A stretch of DNA of 64,000 nucleotides, taken from assembly GCA_043228905.1 (NCBI GenBank), contig JBHGNT010000066.1:1-64000 (forward strand), in the 5' to 3' direction. The stretch comes from Azolla caroliniana (taxonomy: Eukaryota > Polypodiophyta). Both the position numbers and the translations under genes were made by a program. A model generated the notes under the pieces. It saw only the letters and a program-made list of their open reading frames with translations, ran no database searches and was not told the origin of the DNA. Positions 11,965-24,010 of the stretch are shown piece by piece. The stretch's first letter is position 1; each line of letters starts with the position of its first letter.

Positions 11965-13109
11965 GGTCGAGAGACATGACGAAATTACCAAATTTGAGGA
12001 GTGAGTTGAGAGGAGCCCTTGAGTAAATTAAAATGTTCATACCTGGCGAGTGTGATATCGGATTTTTGTGTTCAAACATGCGAATCGAAGCTAACAACGC
12101 TAGCTATGATATGGAATTTAAAAATCAAGATTTTGAAACTCAGCTCGAGAGACACACGAAATTAGCAAACATGAGGAGGGAGTTCAGAGGAACCATTGAG
12201 TAAATTAAAATGTTCATACCTGGCTCGTGTGATATCAGATTTTTGTGTTCAAACATGCGAATCGAAGCTAACAACGCTAGCTATGATATGGAATTAACAA
12301 ATCAAAATTTTGAAACTCAGGTCGAGAGACATGACGAAAATACCAAATTTGAGGAGTGAGGTTGGAAGAGCTAGTAGGTAAATTAAAATGTTCATACCTG
12401 GCGAGTGTGATATCGGATTTTTGTGTTCAAACATGCGAATCGAAGCTAACAACGCTAGCTATGATATGGAATTAAAAAATCAAGATTTTGACACTCAGGT
12501 CGAGAGAGATGATGAAATTAGCAAACATGAGGAGGGAGTTCAGAGCAACCATTGACTGAATTAAAATGTTCATACCTGGCTCATGTGATATCGGATTTTT
12601 GTGTTCCAACATGCGAATCGAAGCTAACAACGCTAGCTATGATATGGAATTGAAAAATCAAGATTTTGAAACTCAGGTCGAGAGACATGACGAAAATACC
12701 AAATTTGAGGAGTGAGTTGAGAGGAGCCCTTGAGTAAATTAAAATGTTCATACCTAGCGAGTGTGATATCGGATTTTTGTGTTCAAACATGCGATTCGAA
12801 GCTAACAACGCTAGCTATGATATAGAATTCAAAAATGAAGATTTTGAAACTCAGGTCGAGAGACATGACGAAATTAGCATATTTGAGGAGGGAGTTGAGA
12901 AGAGCGAGTGAGTAAATTAGAATGTTCATACCTGGCTCGTGTGATATCGAATTAGCAAACATGAGGAGGGAGTTCAGAGCAACCATTGACTGAATTAAAA
13001 TGTTCATACCTGGCTCATGTGATATCGGATTTTTGTGTTCCAACATGCGAATCGAAGCTAACAACGCTAGCTATGATATGGAATTCAAAAATCAAGATTT
13101 TGAAACTCA
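11965..13109. repeat. 1,145-bp higher-order repeat, copy 1
   Basis: The unit is five 178-bp monomers, one 177-bp monomer (gagagacacacgaaa, one base short) and one 78-bp truncated monomer, which sum to 1,145. The marker cagctcgagagacacac lies at 12,141, 13,286 and 14,431, spacing exactly 1,145 bp. Copy 1 starts after a monomer with private changes (caacattttgaaacttagg near 11,950) that the others lack. Confidence 0.87.
12921..12998. repeat. Truncated 78-bp monomer inside the 1,145-bp unit, copy 1
   Basis: Successive aatgttcata landmarks at 12,921 and 12,999 are only 78 bp apart. The sequence runs gtgatatcg directly into aattagcaaac, so about 100 bp is missing between the gatatcgg site and the gacgaaattagc site. 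Both breakpoints contain cg followed by g or a, which is compatible with a short-homology deletion. The preceding tail is unusual, gagaagagcgagtgagtaaattag. Confidence 0.9.
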
Positions 13110-14254
13110 GGTCGAGAGACATGACGAAATTACCAAATTTGAGGAGTGAGTTGAGAGGAGCCCTTGAGTAAATTAAAATGTTCATACCTGGCGAGTGTGA
13201 TATCGGATTTTTGTGTTCAAACATGCGAATCAAAGCTAACAACGCTAGCTATGATATGGAATTTAAAAATCAAGATTTTGAAACTCAGCTCGAGAGACAC
13301 ACGAAATTAGCAAACATGAGGAGGGAGTTCAGAGGAACCATTGAGTAAATTAAAATGTTCATACCTGGCTCGTGTGATATCAGATTTTTGTGTTCAAACA
13401 TGCGAATCGAAGCTAACAACGCTAGCTATGATATGGAATTAACAAATCAAAATTTTGAAACTCAGGTCGAGAGACATGACGAAAATACCAAATTTGAGGA
13501 GTGAGGTTGGAAGAGCTAGTAGGTAAATTAAAATGTTCATACCTGGCGAGTGTGATATCGGATTTTTGTGTTCAAACATGCGAATCGAAGCTAACAACGC
13601 TAGCTATGATATGGAATTAAAAAATCAAGATTTTGACACTCAGGTCGAGAGAGATGATGAAATTAGCAAACATGAGGAGGGAGTTCAGAGCAACCATTGA
13701 CTGAATTAAAATGTTCATACCTGGCTCATGTGATATCGGATTTTTGTGTTCCAACATGCGAATCGAAGCTAACAACGCTAGCTATGATATGGAATTCAAA
13801 AATCAAGATTTTGAAACTCAGGTCGAGAGACATGACGAAAATACCAAATTTGAGGAGTGAGTTGAGAGGAGCCCTTGAGTAAATTAAAATGTTCATACCT
13901 AGCGAGTGTGATATCGGATTTTTGTGTTCAAACATGCGATTCGAAGCTAACAACGCTAGCTATGATATAGAATTCAAAAATGAAGATTTTGAAACTCAGG
14001 TCGAGAGACATGACGAAATTAGCATATTTGAGGAGGGAGTTGAGAAGAGCGAGTGAGTAAATTAGAATGTTCATACCTGGCTCGTGTGATATCGAATTAG
14101 CAAACATGAGGAGGGAGTTCAGAGCAACCATTGACTGAATTAAAATGTTCATACCTGGCTCATGTGATATCGGATTTTTGTGTTCCAACATGCGAATCGA
14201 AGCTAACAACGCTAGCTATGATATGGAATTCAAAAATCAAGATTTTGAAACTCA
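13110..14254. repeat. 1,145-bp higher-order repeat, copy 2
   Basis: Matches copy 1 at exactly 1,145 bp, including the truncated monomer, the ttgactgaatt junction, ggctcatgtg and gtgttccaac. Small differences mark it as a separate copy: gcgaatcaaagc near 13,227, and aattcaaaaatc at 13,795 where copy 1 has aattgaaaaatc near 12,650. Confidence 0.87.
14066..14143. repeat. Truncated 78-bp monomer, copy 2
   Basis: Same deletion and same flanks as the copy at 12,921, exactly 1,145 bp downstream. Because the breakpoint is identical, the deletion occurred once and was then copied with the whole unit. Confidence 0.9.
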
Positions 14255-14905
14255 GGTCGAGAGACATGACGAAATTACCAAATTTGAGGAGTGAGTTGAG
14301 AGGAGCCCTTGAGTAAATTAAAATGTTCATACCTGGCGAGTGTGATATCGGATTTTTGTGTTCAAACATGCGAATCGAAGCTAACAACGCTAGCTATGAT
14401 ATGGAATTTAAAAATCAAGATTTTGAAACTCAGCTCGAGAGACACACGAAATTAGCAAACATGAGGAGGGAGTTCAGAGGAACCATTGAGTAAATTAAAA
14501 TGTTCATACCTGGCTCGTGTGATATCAGATTTTTGTGTTCAAACATGCGAATCGAAGCTAACAACGCTAGCTATGATATGGAATTAACAAATCAAAATTT
14601 TGAAACTCAGGTCGAGAGACATGACGAAAATACCAAATTTGAGGAGTGAGGTTGGAAGAGCTAGTAGGTAAATTAAAATGTTCATACCTGGCGAGTGTGA
14701 TATCGGATTTTTGTGTTCAAACATGCGAATCAAAGCTAACAACGCTAGCTATGATATGGAATTAAAAAATCAAGATTTTGACACTCAGGTCGAGAGAGAT
14801 GATGAAATTAGCAAACATGAGGAGGGAGTTCAGAGCAACCATTGACTGAATTAAAATGTTCATACCTGGCTCATGTGATATCGGATTTTTGTGTTCCAAC
14901 AGGCG
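14255..14905. repeat. 1,145-bp higher-order repeat, partial copy 3
   Basis: Continues the unit through cagctcgagagacacac (14,431), the atatcagatt monomer, the class C tail and the gagagagatgatg / ttgactgaatt monomer. It leaves the unit near 14,900, where gtgttccaacaggcg is followed by aattaacaaatc and gacggaattagc. The truncated monomer is not reached, so there are only two copies of it. Confidence 0.82.
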
Positions 14906-15835
14906 AATCGAAGCTAACAACGCTAGCTATGATATGGAATTAACAAATCAAGATTTTGAAACTCAGGTCGAGAGACATGACGGAATTAGCAAACATGAGG
15001 AGTGAGTTGAGAGGAGCCCTTGAGTAAATTAAAATGTTCATACCTAGCGAGTGTGATATCGGATTTTTGTGTTCAAACATGCGAATCGAAGCTAACAACG
15101 CTAGCTATGATATGGAATTCAAAAATCAAGATTTTGAAACTCAGGTCGAGAGACATGACGAAATTACCAAATTTGAGGAGTGAGGTGAGAGGAGCCCTTG
15201 AGTAAATTAAAATGTTCATACCTAGCGAGTGTGATATCGGATTTTTGTGTTCAAACATGCGATTCGAAGCTAACAACGCTAGCTATGATATGGAATTCAA
15301 AAATCAAGATTTTGAAACTCAGGTCGAGAGACATGACGAAATTACCAAATTTGAGGAGTGAGTTGAGAGGAGCCCTTGAGTAAATTAAAATGTTCATACC
15401 TGGCGAGTGTGATATCGGATTTTTGTGTTCAAACATGCGAATCGAAGGTAACAACGCTAGCTATGATATGGAATTTAAAAATCAAGATTTTGAAACTCAG
15501 CTCGAGAGACACACGAAATTAGCAAACATGAGGAGGGAGTTCAGAGGAACCATTGAGTAAATTAAAATGTTCATACCTGGCTCGTGTGATATCAGATTTT
15601 TGTGTTCAAACATGCGAATCGAAGCTAACAACGCTAGCTATGATATGGAATTAAAAAATCAAGATTTTGAAACTCAGGTCGAGAGACATGACGAAATTAG
15701 CAAACGTGAGGAGGGAGTTGGAAGAGCTAGTAGGTAAATTAAAATGTTCATACCTGGCGAGTGTGATATCGGATTTTTGTGTACAAATATGCGAATCGAA
15801 GCTAACAACGCTAGCTATGATATGGAATTAACAAA
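14906..15835. repeat. Mosaic of monomers from neighbouring units
   Basis: The first part (14,930-15,200) resembles the first 9-kb domain: gacggaattagc followed by class A with aattcaaaaatc and ttaccaaatttgagg. Near 15,490 the cagctcgagagacacac monomer of the 1,145-bp unit returns. Near 15,705 a cgtgaggaggg class C monomer leads into the flank of the 2,667-bp array. Confidence 0.7.
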
Positions 15836-16009
15836 TCAAGATTTTGAAACTCAGGTCGAGAGAGATGATGAAATTAGCAAACTTGAGGAGTGAGTTGAAA
15901 GGAGCCCTTCAGTAAATTAAAATGTTCATACATGGCTCGTGTGATATCGGATTTTTGTGTACAAACATGCGAATCGAAGCTAACAACGCTAGCTATGATA
16001 TGGAATTAA

Positions 16010-18676
16010 AAAATCAAGATTTTGAAACTCAGGTCGAGAGACATGAAGAAATTAGCAAACTTGAGGAGTGAGTTTAGAGGAGCCCTTGAGTAAATTAAAA
16101 TGTTCATACCTGGCGAGTGTTATATCGGATTTTTTTGTACAAACATGCGAATCGAAGCTAACAACGCTAGCTATGATATGGAATTAAAAAATCAAGATTA
16201 TGAAACTCAGGTCGAGACACATGAAGAAATTAGCAAACATGAGGAGTGAGTTGAGACGAGCCCTTGAGTAAATTAAAATGTTCATACCTAGCGAGTGTGA
16301 TATCGGATTTTTTTGTACAAACATGCGAATCGAAGCTAACAACGCTAGCTATGATATGGAATTAACAAATCAAGATATTGAAACTCAGGTCGAGAGAGAT
16401 GATGAAATTAGCAAACATGAGGAGGGAGTTTAGAGGAACCATTGAGTGAATTAAAATGTTCATACCTGGCTCGTGTGATATCGGATTTTTGTGTTCCAAC
16501 ATGCGAATCGAAGCTAACAACGCTAGCTATGATATGGAATTCAAAAATCAAGATTTTGAAACTCAGGTCGAGAGACATGACGAAATTACAAAATTTGAGG
16601 AGTGAGGTTGGAAGAGCTAGTAGGTAAATTAAAATGTTCATACCTAGCGAGTGTGATATCGGATTTTTGTGTACAAACATGCGAATCGAAGCTAAGAACG
16701 CTAACTATGATATAGAATTAAAAAATCAAGATTTTGAAACTCAGGTCGAGAGACATGACGAAATTAGCAAACATGAGGAGTGAGTTGGAAGAGCTAGTAG
16801 GTAAATTAAAATGTTCATACCTGGCGAGTGTGATATCGGATTTTTGTGTACAAATATGCGAATCGAAGCTAACAACGCTAGCTATGATATGGAATTAACA
16901 AATCAAGATTTTGAAACTCAGGTCGAGAGACATGACGAAATTAGCAAACATGAGGAGTGAGTTGGAAGAGCTAGTAGGTAAATTAAAATGTTCATACCTG
17001 GCGAGTGTGATATCGGATTTTTGTGTTCAAACATGCGAATCGAAGCTAACAACGCTAGCTATGATATGGAATTAACAAATCAAGATTTCGAAACTCAGGT
17101 CGAGAGACATGACGAACTTAGCAAACATGAGGAGTGAGTTGAGAGGAGCCCTTGAGTAAATTAAAATGTTCATACCTAGCGAGTGTGATATCGGCTTTTT
17201 GTGTACAAATATGCGAATCGAAGCTAACAACGCTAGCTATGATATGGAATTCAAAAATCAAGATTTTGAAACTCAGGTCGAGAGACATGACGAAATTACC
17301 AAATTTGAGGAGTGAGTTGAGAGGAGCCCTTGAGTAAATTAAAATGTTCATACCTGGCGAGTGTGATATCGGATTTTTGTGTACAAACATGCGAATCGAA
17401 GCTAACAACGCTAGCTATGATATGGAATTTAAAAATCAAGATTTTGAAACTCAGGTCGAGAGACATGACGAAATTAGCAAACATGAGGAGGGAGTTCAGA
17501 GGAACCATTGAGTAAATTAAAATGTTCATATCTGGCTCGTGTGATATCGGATTTTTGTGTTCAAACATGCGAATCGAAGCTAACAACGCTAGCTATGATA
17601 TGGAATTAACAAATCAAGATTTTGAATCTCAGGTCGAGAGACATGACGAAATTAGCAAACATGAGGATTCAGTTGAGAGGAGCCCTTGAGTAAATTAAAA
17701 TGTTCATACCTAGCGACTGTGATATCGGATTTCTGTGTTCAAACATGCGAATCGAAGCTAACAACGCTAGCTATGATATGGAATTAACAAATCAAGATAT
17801 TGAAACTCAGGTCGAGAGACATGACGAAATTAGCAAACATGAGGAGGGAGTTCAGAGGAACCATTGAGTAAATTAAAATGTTCATACCTGGCTCGTGTGA
17901 TATCGGATTTTTGTATTCAAACATGCGAATCGAAGCTAACAACGCTAGCTATGATATGGAATTAACAAATCAAGATTTTGAAACTCAGGTCGAGAGACAT
18001 GACGAAATTAGCAAACATGAGGATTCAGTTGAGAGGAGCCCTTGAGTAAATTAAAATGTTCATACCTGGCGAGTGTGATATCGGATTTCTGTGTTCAAAC
18101 ATGCGAATCGAAGCTAACAACGCTAGCTATGATATGGAATTTAAAAATCAAGATTTTGAAACTCAGGTCGAGAGACATGACGAAATTAGCAAACATGAGG
18201 AGGGAGTTCAGAGGAACCATTGAGTAAATTAAAATGTTCATACCTGGCTCGTGTGATATCAGATTTTTGTGTTCAAACATGCGAATCGAAGCTAACAACG
18301 CTAGCTATGATATGGAATTAAAAAATCAAGATTTTGAAACTCAGGTCGAGAGACATGACGAAATTAGCAAACATGAGGAGGGAGTTCAGAGGAACCATTG
18401 AGTAAATTAAAATGTTCATACCTGGCTCGTGTGATATCCGATTTTTGTGTTCAAACATGCGAATCGAAGCTAACAACGCTAGCTATGATATAGAATTAAA
18501 AAATCAAGATTTTGAAACTCAGGTCGAGAGACATGACGAAATTAGCAAACGTGAGGAGGGAGTTGGAAGAGCTAGTAGGTAAATTAAAATGTTCATACCT
18601 GGCGAGTGTGATATCGGATTTTTGTGTACAAATATGCGAATCGAAGCTAACAACGCTAGCTATGATATGGAATTAA
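16010..18676. repeat. 15-monomer higher-order repeat (2,667 bp), copy 1
   Basis: Markers at 16,408, 17,118, 17,296 and 18,042 recur at +2,667 and +5,334 bp. 2,667 equals 15 x 178 minus 3, and three class C monomers of 177 bp account for the shortfall. The unit opens with gacatgaagaaattagc and the T7 monomer, then a gatattgaaac monomer, the gtgttccaac monomer, class C monomers, and A/B monomers with gaggattcag. A private pair, aagaacgctaactatg near 16,694, is conserved in all three copies. Confidence 0.93.
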
Positions 18677-21343
18677 CAAATCAAGATTTTGAAACTCAGG
18701 TCGAGAGACATGAAGAAATTAGCAAACTTGAGGAGTGAGTTTAGAGGAGCCCTTGAGTAAATTAAAATGTTCATACCTGGCGAGTGTTATATCGGATTTT
18801 TTTGTACAAACATGCGAATCGAAGCTAACAACGCTAGCTATGATATGGAATTAAAAAATCAAGATTATGAAACTCAGGTCGAGACACATGAAGAAATTAG
18901 CAAACATGAGGAGTGAGTTGAGACGAGCCCTTGAGTAAATTAAAATGTTCATACCTAGCGAGTGTGATATCGGATTTTTTTGTACAAACATGCGAATCGA
19001 AGCTAACAACGCTAGCTATGATATGGAATTAACAAATCAAGATATTGAAACTCAGGTCGAGAGAGATGATGAAATTAGCAAACATGAGGAGGGAGTTTAG
19101 AGGAACCATTGAGTGAATTAAAATGTTCATACCTGGCTCGTGTGATATCGGATTTTTGTGTTCCAACATGCGAATCGAAGCTAACAACGCTAGCTATGAT
19201 ATGGAATTCAAAAATCAAGATTTTGAAACTCAGGTCGAGAGACATGACGAAATTACAAAATTTGAGGAGTGAGGTTGGAAGAGCTAGTAGGTAAATTAAA
19301 ATGTTCATACCTAGCGAGTGTGATATCGGATTTTTGTGTACAAACATGCGAATCGAAGCTAAGAACGCTAACTATGATATAGAATTAAAAAATCAAGATT
19401 TTGAAACTCAGGTCGAGAGACATGACGAAATTAGCAAACATGAGGAGTGAGTTGGAAGAGCTAGTAGGTAAATTAAAATGTTCATACCTGGCGAGTGTGA
19501 TATCGGATTTTTGTGTACAAATATGCGAATCGAAGCTAACAACGCTAGCTATGATATGGAATTAACAAATCAAGATTTTGAAACTCAGGTCGAGAGACAT
19601 GACGAAATTAGCAAACATGAGGAGTGAGTTGGAAGAGCTAGTAGGTAAATTAAAATGTTCATACCTGGCGAGTGTGATATCGGATTTTTGTGTTCAAACA
19701 TGCGAATCGAAGCTAACAACGCTAGCTATGATATGGAATTAACAAATCAAGATTTCGAAACTCAGGTCGAGAGACATGACGAACTTAGCAAACATGAGGA
19801 GTGAGTTGAGAGGAGCCCTTGAGTAAATTAAAATGTTCATACCTAGCGAGTGTGATATCGGCTTTTTGTGTACAAATATGCGAATCGAAGCTAACAACGC
19901 TAGCTATGATATGGAATTCAAAAATCAAGATTTTGAAACTCAGGTCGAGAGACATGACGAAATTACCAAATTTGAGGAGTGAGTTGAGAGGAGCCCTTGA
20001 GTAAATTAAAATGTTCATACCTGGCGAGTGTGATATCGGATTTTTGTGTACAAACATGCGAATCGAAGCTAACAACGCTAGCTATGATATGGAATTTAAA
20101 AATCAAGATTTTGAAACTCAGGTCGAGAGACATGACGAAATTAGCAAACATGAGGAGGGAGTTCAGAGGAACCATTGAGTAAATTAAAATGTTCATATCT
20201 GGCTCGTGTGATATCGGATTTTTGTGTTCAAACATGCGAATCGAAGCTAACAACGCTAGCTATGATATGGAATTAACAAATCAAGATTTTGAATCTCAGG
20301 TCGAGAGACATGACGAAATTAGCAAACATGAGGATTCAGTTGAGAGGAGCCCTTGAGTAAATTAAAATGTTCATACCTAGCGACTGTGATATCGGATTTC
20401 TGTGTTCAAACATGCGAATCGAAGCTAACAACGCTAGCTATGATATGGAATTAACAAATCAAGATATTGAAACTCAGGTCGAGAGACATGACGAAATTAG
20501 CAAACATGAGGAGGGAGTTCAGAGGAACCATTGAGTAAATTAAAATGTTCATACCTGGCTCGTGTGATATCGGATTTTTGTATTCAAACATGCGAATCGA
20601 AGCTAACAACGCTAGCTATGATATGGAATTAACAAATCAAGATTTTGAAACTCAGGTCGAGAGACATGACGAAATTAGCAAACATGAGGATTCAGTTGAG
20701 AGGAGCCCTTGAGTAAATTAAAATGTTCATACCTGGCGAGTGTGATATCGGATTTCTGTGTTCAAACATGCGAATCGAAGCTAACAACGCTAGCTATGAT
20801 ATGGAATTTAAAAATCAAGATTTTGAAACTCAGGTCGAGAGACATGACGAAATTAGCAAACATGAGGAGGGAGTTCAGAGGAACCATTGAGTAAATTAAA
20901 ATGTTCATACCTGGCTCGTGTGATATCAGATTTTTGTGTTCAAACATGCGAATCGAAGCTAACAACGCTAGCTATGATATGGAATTAAAAAATCAAGATT
21001 TTGAAACTCAGGTCGAGAGACATGACGAAATTAGCAAACATGAGGAGGGAGTTCAGAGGAACCATTGAGTAAATTAAAATGTTCATACCTGGCTCGTGTG
21101 ATATCCGATTTTTGTGTTCAAACATGCGAATCGAAGCTAACAACGCTAGCTATGATATAGAATTAAAAAATCAAGATTTTGAAACTCAGGTCGAGAGACA
21201 TGACGAAATTAGCAAACGTGAGGAGGGAGTTGGAAGAGCTAGTAGGTAAATTAAAATGTTCATACCTGGCGAGTGTGATATCGGATTTTTGTGTACAAAT
21301 ATGCGAATCGAAGCTAACAACGCTAGCTATGATATGGAATTAA
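18677..21343. repeat. 15-monomer higher-order repeat (2,667 bp), copy 2
   Basis: No difference from copy 1 was noticed at any diagnostic marker. It includes aagaacgctaactatg near 19,361, gttcatatctggc near 20,193, gaatctcagg near 20,291 and gcgactgtg near 20,391. It joins copy 1 inside a hybrid monomer: aattaacaaatc on the left, gagacatgaag on the right. Confidence 0.93.
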
Positions 21344-24010
21344 CAAATCAAGATTTTGAAACTCAGGTCGAGAGACATGAAGAAATTAGCAAACTTGAGG
21401 AGTGAGTTTAGAGGAGCCCTTGAGTAAATTAAAATGTTCATACCTGGCGAGTGTTATATCGGATTTTTTTGTACAAACATGCGAATCGAAGCTAACAACG
21501 CTAGCTATGATATGGAATTAAAAAATCAAGATTATGAAACTCAGGTCGAGACACATGAAGAAATTAGCAAACATGAGGAGTGAGTTGAGACGAGCCCTTG
21601 AGTAAATTAAAATGTTCATACCTAGCGAGTGTGATATCGGATTTTTTTGTACAAACATGCGAATCGAAGCTAACAACGCTAGCTATGATATGGAATTAAC
21701 AAATCAAGATATTGAAACTCAGGTCGAGAGAGATGATGAAATTAGCAAACATGAGGAGGGAGTTTAGAGGAACCATTGAGTGAATTAAAATGTTCATACC
21801 TGGCTCGTGTGATATCGGATTTTTGTGTTCCAACATGCGAATCGAAGCTAACAACGCTAGCTATGATATGGAATTCAAAAATCAAGATTTTGAAACTCAG
21901 GTCGAGAGACATGACGAAATTACAAAATTTGAGGAGTGAGGTTGGAAGAGCTAGTAGGTAAATTAAAATGTTCATACCTAGCGAGTGTGATATCGGATTT
22001 TTGTGTACAAACATGCGAATCGAAGCTAAGAACGCTAACTATGATATAGAATTAAAAAATCAAGATTTTGAAACTCAGGTCGAGAGACATGACGAAATTA
22101 GCAAACATGAGGAGTGAGTTGGAAGAGCTAGTAGGTAAATTAAAATGTTCATACCTGGCGAGTGTGATATCGGATTTTTGTGTACAAATATGCGAATCGA
22201 AGCTAACAACGCTAGCTATGATATGGAATTAACAAATCAAGATTTTGAAACTCAGGTCGAGAGACATGACGAAATTAGCAAACATGAGGAGTGAGTTGGA
22301 AGAGCTAGTAGGTAAATTAAAATGTTCATACCTGGCGAGTGTGATATCGGATTTTTGTGTTCAAACATGCGAATCGAAGCTAACAACGCTAGCTATGATA
22401 TGGAATTAACAAATCAAGATTTCGAAACTCAGGTCGAGAGACATGACGAACTTAGCAAACATGAGGAGTGAGTTGAGAGGAGCCCTTGAGTAAATTAAAA
22501 TGTTCATACCTAGCGAGTGTGATATCGGCTTTTTGTGTACAAATATGCGAATCGAAGCTAACAACGCTAGCTATGATATGGAATTCAAAAATCAAGATTT
22601 TGAAACTCAGGTCGAGAGACATGACGAAATTACCAAATTTGAGGAGTGAGTTGAGAGGAGCCCTTGAGTAAATTAAAATGTTCATACCTGGCGAGTGTGA
22701 TATCGGATTTTTGTGTACAAACATGCGAATCGAAGCTAACAACGCTAGCTATGATATGGAATTTAAAAATCAAGATTTTGAAACTCAGGTCGAGAGACAT
22801 GACGAAATTAGCAAACATGAGGAGGGAGTTCAGAGGAACCATTGAGTAAATTAAAATGTTCATATCTGGCTCGTGTGATATCGGATTTTTGTGTTCAAAC
22901 ATGCGAATCGAAGCTAACAACGCTAGCTATGATATGGAATTAACAAATCAAGATTTTGAATCTCAGGTCGAGAGACATGACGAAATTAGCAAACATGAGG
23001 ATTCAGTTGAGAGGAGCCCTTGAGTAAATTAAAATGTTCATACCTAGCGACTGTGATATCGGATTTCTGTGTTCAAACATGCGAATCGAAGCTAACAACG
23101 CTAGCTATGATATGGAATTAACAAATCAAGATATTGAAACTCAGGTCGAGAGACATGACGAAATTAGCAAACATGAGGAGGGAGTTCAGAGGAACCATTG
23201 AGTAAATTAAAATGTTCATACCTGGCTCGTGTGATATCGGATTTTTGTATTCAAACATGCGAATCGAAGCTAACAACGCTAGCTATGATATGGAATTAAC
23301 AAATCAAGATTTTGAAACTCAGGTCGAGAGACATGACGAAATTAGCAAACATGAGGATTCAGTTGAGAGGAGCCCTTGAGTAAATTAAAATGTTCATACC
23401 TGGCGAGTGTGATATCGGATTTCTGTGTTCAAACATGCGAATCGAAGCTAACAACGCTAGCTATGATATGGAATTTAAAAATCAAGATTTTGAAACTCAG
23501 GTCGAGAGACATGACGAAATTAGCAAACATGAGGAGGGAGTTCAGAGGAACCATTGAGTAAATTAAAATGTTCATACCTGGCTCGTGTGATATCAGATTT
23601 TTGTGTTCAAACATGCGAATCGAAGCTAACAACGCTAGCTATGATATGGAATTAAAAAATCAAGATTTTGAAACTCAGGTCGAGAGACATGACGAAATTA
23701 GCAAACATGAGGAGGGAGTTCAGAGGAACCATTGAGTAAATTAAAATGTTCATACCTGGCTCGTGTGATATCCGATTTTTGTGTTCAAACATGCGAATCG
23801 AAGCTAACAACGCTAGCTATGATATAGAATTAAAAAATCAAGATTTTGAAACTCAGGTCGAGAGACATGACGAAATTAGCAAACGTGAGGAGGGAGTTGG
23901 AAGAGCTAGTAGGTAAATTAAAATGTTCATACCTGGCGAGTGTGATATCGGATTTTTGTGTACAAATATGCGAATCGAAGCTAACAACGCTAGCTATGAT
24001 ATGGAATTAA
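21344..24010. repeat. 15-monomer higher-order repeat (2,667 bp), copy 3
   Basis: Third near-identical copy, with the same private markers at 22,028, 22,860, 22,958 and 23,050. After it the sequence resumes as gagagagatgatg, exactly as just before copy 1 (15,852 and 24,031 differ by 8,179 bp, which is 3 x 2,667 + 178). The flanks are therefore the unexpanded remainder of the same parental sequence. Confidence 0.93.
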
